In this document: positions 37,541-45,088 of the stretch, piece by piece | Numbering within the stretch: the first letter of the stretch is position 1 | Layout: each line of letters begins with the position of its first letter | Source: Saprospiraceae bacterium | GTDB lineage: Bacteria; Bacteroidota; Bacteroidia; Chitinophagales; Saprospiraceae | Reading direction: 5' to 3' | Length of the DNA: 64,000 nt | Assembly: GCA_020630435.1 (NCBI GenBank) | Contig: JAHDBJ010000025.1 | Location: 1-64,000, forward strand | Position numbers and translations under genes: made by a program | The notes under the pieces: generated by a model | Database searches by the model: none | Told to the model about the DNA's origin: nothing | The model's input: only the letters and a program-made list of their open reading frames with translations

Positions 37541-39181
37541 ATGACCAATGCTAAAATCGACTTAGCACGCAATATTAACGAAGATGCCATGAAACTCGCC
37601 GTTTCTAAGCTTAACTTTATTTTAGAAAAAATTTCTAAAGGCGGCGGACAAAAGAAAATTGATAAACAACACGCAAAGGGTAAAATGACGGCTAGAGAAC
37701 GGGTTGTCTATTTAATAGATGACGATGCCGAATTTCTAGAGTTTGGGGCACTTGCTGGATATGAAATGTATGAAGAATATGGAGGCTGTCCTGCTGCAGG
37801 TGTTGTTACTGGATTGGGTAAGGTTAATGGTCGTCTCTGTGTAATCGTAGCCAATGATGCTACAGTAAAAGCAGGTGCTTGGTTTCCAATTACAGGAAAA
37901 AATAACCTCCGTGCCCAAGAAATTGCAATGGAAAACCGTTTGCCTATTATTTATTTAGTGGATAGTGCAGGTGTCTTTTTACCAATGCAAGATGAAATCT
38001 TTCCAGATAAAGAACATTTTGGTCGAATATTCAGAAACAATGCTAAAATGTCTAGTATGGGAATTCCACAGATCGCTGCGGTGATGGGAAGTTGTGTAGC
38101 AGGAGGAGCCTATTTACCTATTATGTCGGACGAAGCATTGATTGTGGATAAGACTGGTTCAATTTTTCTAGCAGGACCTTATTTAGTGAAGGCTGCTATT
38201 GGTGAAAATACAGACAAAGAAACGCTAGGAGGAGCTAGAACGCATTCTTCTATTTCAGGAGTGACAGACTATAAAATGCCTGACGATCAAACTTGCCTAG
38301 ATACGATTAAAGAATTGATAGGGAATATGGGCGATTTTGAAAAAGCAGGCTTCAATAGAATTGAAAGTAAACCACCTACCGAAAACCCTGAAAATATCTA
38401 TCAAATTTTCCCTGATGCACCAACTAAACCTTATGATACCCTAGAGATTTTAAAATGTTTAGTGGATGACTCTAAACTAACGCTCTATAAAGAAGATTAT
38501 GGTAAAACCATTATCTGTGCCTACGCTCGAATTGATGGCTGGTCAGTTGGTATCGTTGCGAATAATCGTCAAGTGGTTAAGTCCGCCAAAGGAGAAATCC
38601 AATTTGGAGGGGTGATTTATTCGGATTCTGCGGATAAAGCCACGAGGTTTATTATGAATTGTAACCAGAAAAAAATACCATTGGTTTTCTTGCATGATGT
38701 TACGGGATTTATGGTAGGGACTCGTTCAGAACATGGAGGGATCATAAAAGATGGCGCTAAAATGGTAAATGCAGTATCTAATTCTACTGTCCCTAAGTTT
38801 ACTATCGTTATGGGGAATTCGTACGGAGCGGGAAATTATGCGATGTGCGGAAAAGCCTACGATCCTCGATTGATATATGCTTGGCCCACCGCTAAAGTTG
38901 CAGTAATGGGCGGTGTTCAAGCTGCTAAGGTTTTGCTACAAATACAAACAGCTTCACTCAAAGCTAAAGGCGAAGCAATAGACGAAGCAGCAGAAAAAGA
39001 ACTTTATAATAAAATTAAATCTCGATACGATGAACAAACTACACCTTACTATGCTGCTGCTAGGTTGTGGGTTGATGGTATCATAAATCCGCTGGATACT
39101 CGTAAAGTCATATCTATGGGTATCGAAGCCGCCAATCATGCACCTGTTGAAAAGTTTAATACAGGTGTACTACAAGTATAA
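37541..39181 (+). CDS. Acyl-CoA carboxylase, carboxyltransferase (beta) subunit, methylcrotonyl-CoA-carboxylase-like
   Basis: A 546-residue protein with tandem crotonase-fold carboxyltransferase domains. GKMTARERV opens the N-terminal domain, CVIVANDATVKAGAWFP and YLVDSAGVFLPMQDEIFPD form the biotin-facing core, and MGSCVAGGAYLP and MGNSYGAGNYAM are the two oxyanion/CoA loops. The NDATVKAG and DSAG-x-x-LP-x-QDE-x-FPD runs point to the methylcrotonyl-CoA carboxylase beta type (leucine breakdown) over propionyl-CoA carboxylase, but this is by memory of family patterns. The biotin-carrying alpha subunit is not next to it. The RNA methyltransferase gene starts 9 bp downstream, so the two are probably co-transcribed. 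Confidence 0.9.
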   Translation: MTNAKIDLARNINEDAMKLAVSKLNFILEKISKGGGQKKIDKQHAKGKMTARERVVYLIDDDAEFLEFGALAGYEMYEEYGGCPAAGVVTGLGKVNGRLCVIVANDATVKAGAWFPITGKNNLRAQEIAMENRLPIIYLVDSAGVFLPMQDEIFPDKEHFGRIFRNNAKMSSMGIPQIAAVMGSCVAGGAYLPIMSDEALIVDKTGSIFLAGPYLVKAAIGENTDKETLGGARTHSSISGVTDYKMPDDQTCLDTIKELIGNMGDFEKAGFNRIESKPPTENPENIYQIFPDAPTKPYDTLEILKCLVDDSKLTLYKEDYGKTIICAYARIDGWSVGIVANNRQVVKSAKGEIQFGGVIYSDSADKATRFIMNCNQKKIPLVFLHDVTGFMVGTRSEHGGIIKDGAKMVNAVSNSTVPKFTIVMGNSYGAGNYAMCGKAYDPRLIYAWPTAKVAVMGGVQAAKVLLQIQTASLKAKGEAIDEAAEKELYNKIKSRYDEQTTPYYAAARLWVDGIINPLDTRKVISMGIEAANHAPVEKFNTGVLQV

Positions 39182-39190
39182 AAACAAGAA

Positions 39191-40306
39191 ATGATAGCAA
39201 CAACCCTTCATGGTTTTGAAGACATCTTAGCAAAAGAATTAGAAGCAATAGGCGCTACAGATATTAAGAAAAGAAATAGAGCTGTAGAATTCTATGGTGA
39301 TAAAAGTGTATTGTATCGAGCGAATTATGAGCTTAGAACGGCGATAAAAATCCTAGAGCCGATCTACGAATTTAAAGCAAGGGATGAAAATCGCTTTTAC
39401 AATCAAATTCGGCGGATTAATTGGGGAAAATATATGCACCTCAATATGACATTTGCTGTAAGTAGCGTGGTCAATTCTCCTTTTTTTAATCATTCAAAGT
39501 ATGTTGCTCTAAAAGCAAAAGATGCTATTGTTGACCAGTTTCGAGATAAGTTTGATAAACGTCCAAATGTTAATCCTAAAACGCCTCATATTTCAATACA
39601 TATTTATATTGAAAAAGATTTTTGTACGGTATACTTAGATAGTTCTGGAGATGCTCTATATAAAAGAGGATACCGTCAACAGACCGTAGAAGCACCACTA
39701 AATGAAATCTTAGCAGCAGGGATGATTCTATTGTCAGGATGGAAAAAAGATTGTGCATTTATTGATCCTATGTGTGGTTCTGGAACCTTATTAATGGAAG
39801 CAGCTACATATGCTTATAATATTCCTCCTCAGTTTAATCGCAAAAAGTTTGCTTTTCAAAACTGGCGAGATTATGATGCTCAATTGTGGGAAAGAATACA
39901 AACAAATGCCCAGAAACAAATCGTATCTACTTTTGAATATCCAATACTAGGATTTGATGTTAGTCCTAAAGCGGTTTTTGCAAGTCAACACAATATTAAA
40001 GAATCTAACTTCGGCAATCGAATAACTGTCGAGCGAAAGCCATTTGAACGGCTAGACTTAGACTTAGAAAAAGGAATGATGATTACAAATCCGCCTTATA
40101 ACGAACGATTAAAAAATAAAGATATAAACGATTTTTATAAAAAAATGGGGGATAAACTTAAAACCGATTTTAAAGGCTTTGACATTCGGATAATTTCCAA
40201 TAATCTAGAAGCCCTCACACACATTGGCATGAGAGCTTCTAAAAAATATAAATTATTCAATGGGCCTTTAGAATGTTCTTATAACTTCTACGAGGTTTAT
40301 GAATAA
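39191..40306 (+). CDS. THUMP-domain class I SAM-dependent RNA methyltransferase (RlmL/Trm14-like)
   Basis: A 371-residue protein of the COG0116 group. The N-terminal ferredoxin-like part and THUMP RNA-binding domain span residues about 1-160 (HGFEDILAKELEAIGA, HISIHIYIEKDFCTVYLDSS, LYKRGYR). The methyltransferase core shows DPMCGSGTLLMEAA (192-205, SAM binding) and the N-methyltransferase motif TNPPY (299-303). The NPPY motif indicates methylation of an exocyclic base nitrogen, as with 23S rRNA m2G2445 by RlmL. The exact RNA target is not certain. It starts 9 bp after the carboxylase gene and ends 3 bp from the convergent cystathionine beta-synthase gene. Confidence 0.9.
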   Translation: MIATTLHGFEDILAKELEAIGATDIKKRNRAVEFYGDKSVLYRANYELRTAIKILEPIYEFKARDENRFYNQIRRINWGKYMHLNMTFAVSSVVNSPFFNHSKYVALKAKDAIVDQFRDKFDKRPNVNPKTPHISIHIYIEKDFCTVYLDSSGDALYKRGYRQQTVEAPLNEILAAGMILLSGWKKDCAFIDPMCGSGTLLMEAATYAYNIPPQFNRKKFAFQNWRDYDAQLWERIQTNAQKQIVSTFEYPILGFDVSPKAVFASQHNIKESNFGNRITVERKPFERLDLDLEKGMMITNPPYNERLKNKDINDFYKKMGDKLKTDFKGFDIRIISNNLEALTHIGMRASKKYKLFNGPLECSYNFYEVYE

Positions 40307-40309
40307 GGT

Positions 40310-41668
40310 TTATATCGCTTGAATAATATCGTATTTAGTCAATATGTGTGTTGCTCCTGTACGATCTTTAGCTAATACCGCAGGAATCTTTTTGCTAATA
40401 TATTTATTCAGTTGAGAAATCGGTAAATTTTCGTCTACAAGAGGGAAAGGCTTGTCCATGATTGCTTCAACACTTTTCTCGCTATTGTGCATTGGACTGT
40501 CCAACAAAAAACTTAACACATTACTCTCTGTTATTGCTCCAACAATATCGCCATTGTCCATCACAGGCATTTGAGAGATGTCATGCTCCTTCATAATATT
40601 AAGCACTTCTCGGACGCTTTGTTCTGTTTGAGCAGCTACAAATTCACCATTTGACTTAGAGTTGATAATATCTTTAACAGTGATTTCATCGTCCATAAAA
40701 CCACGATCACGCATCCAATCATCATTGAATACCTTTCCAACATAACGACTACCATGATCATGGAAAATTAGTACCACTACATCATCTTTCGTTAGTTGTT
40801 CTTTTAGCTGTATTAAACCGCCGAGTGCTGAACCGCAAGAATAACCTAAAAAAAGACCTTCTTCTTTTGCCAAGCGACGAGCATAAACAGCACCATCCTT
40901 ATCACTCACTTTTTCAAAATGATCGATTAATGAAAAATCAACGTTCTTGGGTAGAATATCCTCTCCAATGCCTTCTGTGATGTAAGGATAAATTTCTTTT
41001 TCGTCGAAAACCCCTGTTTCGTGATATTTTTTAAAAACGGAACCGTAAGTATCTACCCCCCAGATTTTAATATCAGGATTTTTTTCTTTTAAATATTTTG
41101 CCACTCCAGATATTGTACCCCCTGTACCAACACCTACAACAATATGTGTAACCTTACCATCTGTTTGTTCCCATATTTCAGGGCCTGTTGATTCATAATG
41201 GGCTACAGCGTTTGAGGGATTATCGTATTGATTACACCAATAAGAATTGGGAATTTCCTTACTCAAACGTTCTGCAACGGAATAATAAGAACGAGGATCA
41301 TCTGATTCTACATTAGTAGGACAAACAATGACTTCAGCTCCTAAAGCTCTTAATATATCTACTTTTTCTTTGGATTGCTTATCTGTCGTTGTAAAAATAC
41401 AACGATAGCCTTTCACGGCTGCTGCAATCGCTATGCCCATACCCGTATTTCCAGAGGTACACTCAATAATAGTCCCTCCCAAGGAAATATCTCCTCTAGC
41501 TTCGGCATCTTCCACCATCTTTAAAGCCATCCGATCTTTGATAGAGTTACCAGGGTTAAAGAATTCGACTTTAGCCAAGACTAAAGCAGGAACATCCTTT
41601 ACTGTTTTATTTAATTTTACTAAAGGGGTATTACCAATAGTTCCTAATATATTTTCAAAATAATCCAT
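40310..41668 (-). CDS. Cystathionine beta-synthase-like PLP enzyme with C-terminal CBS pair
   Basis: A 452-residue fold type II PLP enzyme. Lys44 in FFNPGNSIKDRMALK forms the Schiff base, ECTSGNTGMGIA is the substrate loop, and VGVGTGGTISGVAKYL binds the PLP phosphate. Residues about 330-452 are two CBS motifs (VREVLNIMKEHDISQMPVMD, VLAKDRTGATHILTKYDI). Family members condense serine or O-acetylserine with homocysteine or sulfide; the CBS pair suggests cystathionine beta-synthase and possible regulation by S-adenosylmethionine or nucleotides. Cysteine synthase activity cannot be excluded. Confidence 0.92.
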   Translation of the reverse strand: MDYFENILGTIGNTPLVKLNKTVKDVPALVLAKVEFFNPGNSIKDRMALKMVEDAEARGDISLGGTIIECTSGNTGMGIAIAAAVKGYRCIFTTTDKQSKEKVDILRALGAEVIVCPTNVESDDPRSYYSVAERLSKEIPNSYWCNQYDNPSNAVAHYESTGPEIWEQTDGKVTHIVVGVGTGGTISGVAKYLKEKNPDIKIWGVDTYGSVFKKYHETGVFDEKEIYPYITEGIGEDILPKNVDFSLIDHFEKVSDKDGAVYARRLAKEEGLFLGYSCGSALGGLIQLKEQLTKDDVVVLIFHDHGSRYVGKVFNDDWMRDRGFMDDEITVKDIINSKSNGEFVAAQTEQSVREVLNIMKEHDISQMPVMDNGDIVGAITESNVLSFLLDSPMHNSEKSVEAIMDKPFPLVDENLPISQLNKYISKKIPAVLAKDRTGATHILTKYDIIQAI

Positions 41669-41714
41669 TCCGATTTATAATTTAGTTTTGATGATTCAAA
41701 AATTATTTTCTTTT

Positions 41715-42989
41715 TTAGACACTTACCAAACAGTCTTTTGTAATATCCTCTAAGGAGGTACAACCTGCTAATGCCATATTCAATTCAAAATCAGCCATCA
41801 AGTTTATCAATACTTCTCGAACTCCAGCCTCTCCAGCAATGGCCAATCCATAGACATAAGGGCGACCGATACCGACGGCATCGGCTCCTAGAGCAATGGC
41901 CTTAAATATATCTGCGCCACTTCTGATTCCACTATCCATAATAATAGGGATTTGTTTTTGTATTACCTCAGCAATTTTAGGCAAGGCAGCCAAGGTACTA
42001 ATTGAGCCATCCACTTGTCGTCCGCCATGATTAGAGACTATCAATCCATCAATTCCTTCTTCCAATGCCATTTTTGCATCATTAGGATGAAGAATTCCTT
42101 TTAAATAAATTGGGAGTTTTGTTTGTTTTCGTAGGAAAGATAAGTCTTTCCAAGTAAGGGTATCTCTAGAATAGATATTGACAAATTGTTTCACACCTGC
42201 TAAGGCTCTTCCAGACCGAATATTTTTAAAAAAACCACCTGGATAACGCCTATTTAATTTGAGAATTTTTTCAATCGTGGTTAAGGTTACTTTTGGTTTC
42301 ACAGCGAGGGCTTGTTCTTTTGGTTCATCCAATAATCGATTAAAAACGGGGTCGCTTGTATAATTGGCAATTCCCATACCTTCCATAAAAGGAAGAAATG
42401 CCAAATCCAAGTCTCTAGTTCGCCATCCTAATAAAAAGGTATCCAATGTGACGACTATCGCACGACAACCACAGGATTCGGCTCTTTTTACTAAGCTAGC
42501 AACCAACTCATTGGATTTACTCCAATAGAGTTGAAAGCACTTAGGCGCATCACCCATTGTCTTTGCCACGCTCTCCATAGGAATCGAAGCCTGATTTGAG
42601 AAAATGAAAGGAATTCCTAGACTGGCAGCAGCTTTGCCTACTGCTGTATCTGCCTCTTTATGCGCCATCTCTAAGACACCAACAGGAGATAGGACGATAG
42701 GACTTTGTATTTTTGTACTAAAGATTTCAGTTGAAGTATCTCTATTCGATACATTCTTTAGCATTCTTGGAATAATTTCCCATCTCTGAAAAGCATTACG
42801 ATTAGATGCAACCGTAAGTTCTCTACTTGCCCCTGTAGCAATGTATGCATAAGCTTCTTTACTTATCGATTCAGCTGCTTTTTGAGCTAATTTATCCATA
42901 TCTACAGGAACAAGGGGTTTTATCCCACTTAGACCATTAACGTATACCTGTCGTTGTCGTTCTAACGCATTTATTTTTTCTGCTTTCAT
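41715..42989 (-). CDS. FMN-dependent alpha-hydroxy-acid oxidase/dehydrogenase
   Basis: A 424-residue TIM-barrel flavoenzyme of the lactate oxidase, glycolate oxidase and LldD family. Markers are SPIVLSPVGVLEMAHKEADT, FQLYWSKSNELVASLVKRAE, LPIYLKGILHPNDAKMALEE, the catalytic His and substrate Arg in VSNHGGRQVDG, and the FMN phosphate loop IMDSGIRSGADIFKAIALGADAVGIGR (in pieces). It would oxidise an L-2-hydroxy acid to the 2-oxo acid; which acid is not clear. It overlaps the surE stop by 4 bp (ATGA), so translation of the two is probably coupled. Confidence 0.9.
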   Translation of the reverse strand: MKAEKINALERQRQVYVNGLSGIKPLVPVDMDKLAQKAAESISKEAYAYIATGASRELTVASNRNAFQRWEIIPRMLKNVSNRDTSTEIFSTKIQSPIVLSPVGVLEMAHKEADTAVGKAAASLGIPFIFSNQASIPMESVAKTMGDAPKCFQLYWSKSNELVASLVKRAESCGCRAIVVTLDTFLLGWRTRDLDLAFLPFMEGMGIANYTSDPVFNRLLDEPKEQALAVKPKVTLTTIEKILKLNRRYPGGFFKNIRSGRALAGVKQFVNIYSRDTLTWKDLSFLRKQTKLPIYLKGILHPNDAKMALEEGIDGLIVSNHGGRQVDGSISTLAALPKIAEVIQKQIPIIMDSGIRSGADIFKAIALGADAVGIGRPYVYGLAIAGEAGVREVLINLMADFELNMALAGCTSLEDITKDCLVSV

Positions 42990-43768
42990 TGATCAAAAAT
43001 TTCTTCAAAAGCCATAGTCTTAAGTTCTTTCATACCTTCATAATTTGTCAAATCATGCCCAGCAGGTACAACAGAAATATATCCGTCTTCAAGTGCCTTT
43101 ACATCGCTATCTTCTCCAGTATCCTTATTGATAAACTCTCCTGTAAGCCAGTAATATTTTTGACCTCTAGGGTCAATCGATTCTTGGAAGCGTTCTTCCC
43201 ATCGAGCATCTGCTTGTCGACATATTTTAATTCCTTTTATAGGAGGTGTACTGGGCAAGTTTACATTCAATAAATTGCCTTTTATCGTTTTATTGACTAA
43301 TACCCAATTAACAATTTGGGCGATATACTTTTTTATGTGTGAAAAATCAGCTTCAAAAGAATAATCTAATAAAGAAAACCCAATTGAATTAATTCCTTCC
43401 AAAGAAGCCTCCATCGCTGCGGACATTGTACCTGAGTAGATAATATTAATGGAAGCATTTGAGCCATGATTGACACCAGATACACAAAGATCAATTTGAC
43501 GCTCTTTTAGGACAATATGCTTGGCAAGTTTAACACAGTCAACAGGTGTACCAGTACATTCATATGCTTCGATACCTCCAAAAGGATCGACTTTTTTTAA
43601 TCGAATGGGCTTCTCTATTGTAATAGCGTGTCCTTGTCCAGATTGAGGAGAGTCAGGTGCTACAACAACAATTTCTCCAATTCCTTTTACAACATCTATT
43701 AAAGCACGGATACCTGGTGCTAATATTCCATCATCATTTGTAACTAATATAAGTGGCTTATTTTTCAT
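42986..43768 (-). CDS. surE: 5'/3'-nucleotidase SurE
   Basis: A 260-residue metal-dependent phosphatase acting on nucleoside monophosphates and short polyphosphates. ILVTNDDGILAPGI at the N-terminus supplies the metal-binding aspartates, QSGQGHAITIEKPIR and the VSGVNHGSNASINIIYSGTM loop complete the active site. Length is standard. SurE proteins are linked to stationary-phase survival. It is the first gene of a two-gene run, overlapping the FMN oxidase gene by 4 bp. A TATCTTTG -7-like element is at 43841-43848. Confidence 0.95.
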   Translation of the reverse strand: MKNKPLILVTNDDGILAPGIRALIDVVKGIGEIVVVAPDSPQSGQGHAITIEKPIRLKKVDPFGGIEAYECTGTPVDCVKLAKHIVLKERQIDLCVSGVNHGSNASINIIYSGTMSAAMEASLEGINSIGFSLLDYSFEADFSHIKKYIAQIVNWVLVNKTIKGNLLNVNLPSTPPIKGIKICRQADARWEERFQESIDPRGQKYYWLTGEFINKDTGEDSDVKALEDGYISVVPAGHDLTNYEGMKELKTMAFEEIFDQ

Positions 43769-43840
43769 CTAAAATAAATGAATTTTAAGGTTATTTGAGA
43801 ATTACCATATTTTGGTGTACTCTAATTCAATATCTTGGAA

Positions 43841-43848
43841 CAAAGATA
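43841..43848 (-). promoter_or_regulatory. Candidate -7 element (TATCTTTG) for surE
   Basis: Minus-strand TATCTTTG, the same octamer as upstream of the OmpH-like gene (630-637) and the propeller histidine kinase (57402-57409). The predicted leader is about 65-70 nt. No clear -33 element was seen. Confidence 0.3.
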
Positions 43849-43994
43849 AAGTTTATAAATCGACTTTAGGGATTGATTTTATTAAAAGTGAAATTAAATT
43901 TTGCATATATGAATACAATAGGCTAGTAGATTTGGAAGAGTAGAATTATTAGTAGAAAATTAAGTTTAGATTTTTTTATCAAAAAAATCTAATT

Positions 43995-44317
43995 ATGGAT
44001 AATATCAGTACTGCCGATCTATGTGATGAATATATTGAAGAATTATTTTGTGCAGATCCTATTTTTAAATCCTTTGGCTCTAAATCGTCTTTTGCTGGAC
44101 AAATCGTAACACTCAAGCTCTATGAAGATAATGTTTTAGTAAGAGAGATACTAGGCGAAAATGGTAAAGATAAAGTGCTTGGAGTAGATGGTGGTGGTTC
44201 GCTTCGATGTGCTTTAGTTGGGGATCGTTTAGCCTCAAAAGCCATTGATAATGGCTGGGAAGATATTTTGCTGATGAAGACGGAATCCTTGTTTCCGAAA
44301 AATGGTTGTTTGAGTAG
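43995..44317 (+). pseudogene. rraA: rraA-like gene with internal deletion and frameshift
   Basis: The first 91 or so codons match the RraA fold closely (ISTADLCDEY, FGSKSSFAGQIVTLKLYEDN, VLGVDGGGSLRCALVGDRLA, NGWED). RraA (about 160 residues) is a hexameric inhibitor of RNase E or, in other members, an aldolase-like enzyme. After NGWED the frame runs into unrelated residues and a stop at 44328-44330. From 44261 the third frame reads RYFADEDGILVSEKWLFE and stops at 44315-44317; this is the expected C-terminal end of RraA. So about 55 codons between the two, including the conserved YGAVRQ region, are missing and the joint is out of frame. The gene is probably non-functional. Confidence 0.75.
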
Positions 44318-44326
44318 CTTTCCTTT

Positions 44327-44875
44327 TTAAGTAAGTTCTAAAACTTCCTTATGTTGGTTTAAGATGTCAATAATAAATTGAATATGGTCCTCAATAGAAC
44401 GTTCTAAAAGTTCTACTCCTTTATAGACTTCGGAACGTTCTACGCCTGCTGCAAACTTGGGATTTTTAAGTCTTTTTTTAACAGACTTTACGCTCAATCC
44501 TACAATTTTTGTAGGACGAATAAGGGAACAAGCAACAATAAAACCAGTTAATTCGTCAGAAGCCAATAAAACCTTATCTAATAAAGAGTCATAAGATTTA
44601 CCCCATCGAGTATGATGTGCAGAGATAGCATGAGCAATTTGTGATTCACCTATAGCCTTAAGTTGTTCTACGATAACATTTGGATGTTCGGAAGGATGTT
44701 TTTCATAGTCGGCATCGTGTAATAAACCTGCAATATACCATTGATCGATATTCTCATCATAAAATTTAGCATAAGCCTCCATTACGAGAGCAACACTTAA
44801 GCAATGTCTGCGAAGGCTCGGATTTTCGATCATGTCTTCTAGTATGTTCTGGGCTTCGATTCTAGTAATGGGCAT
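44327..44875 (-). CDS. HD-domain phosphohydrolase-like protein
   Basis: A 182-residue protein with the HD metal-site pattern: LRRHCLSVALVMEAYAKF, then GLLHDADYEKHPSEHP with the His-Asp pair, IAHAISAHH, and ASDELTGFIVACSLIRP with the last Asp. HD proteins hydrolyse phosphate bonds in nucleotides or cyclic nucleotides; this small HDIG-type group is usually annotated only as hydrolase. It is a single gene whose stop lies 9 bp from the surviving stop of the broken rraA gene on the other strand. Confidence 0.85.
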   Translation of the reverse strand: MPITRIEAQNILEDMIENPSLRRHCLSVALVMEAYAKFYDENIDQWYIAGLLHDADYEKHPSEHPNVIVEQLKAIGESQIAHAISAHHTRWGKSYDSLLDKVLLASDELTGFIVACSLIRPTKIVGLSVKSVKKRLKNPKFAAGVERSEVYKGVELLERSIEDHIQFIIDILNQHKEVLELT

Positions 44876-44980
44876 GGCTAATTTTTAAAATAGTTAGTAT
44901 GATGAATACAATAATATGTTCAAAAATATAAAAAAAAGATAGATTAGGTATAGTTAAACTTTTCTTATCAGTTTATCCTA

Positions 44981-45013
44981 TTGTTTCTATTTATGTAAAA
45001 TAACTTACATTTG
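44981..45013 (+). promoter_or_regulatory. Candidate promoter upstream of PBP1A
   Basis: TTG at 44981-44983 and TACATTTG at 45006-45013, 22 bp apart, fit the Bacteroidota -33 and -7 elements. The leader would be about 70 nt. Confidence 0.4.
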
Positions 45014-45088
45014 TCTTCGTTATTTACTGCGACAAGTATTCATTGAGATTTGGCATTATTTTTTAGCTTTCTTTAAGGCTGTTTTCTT

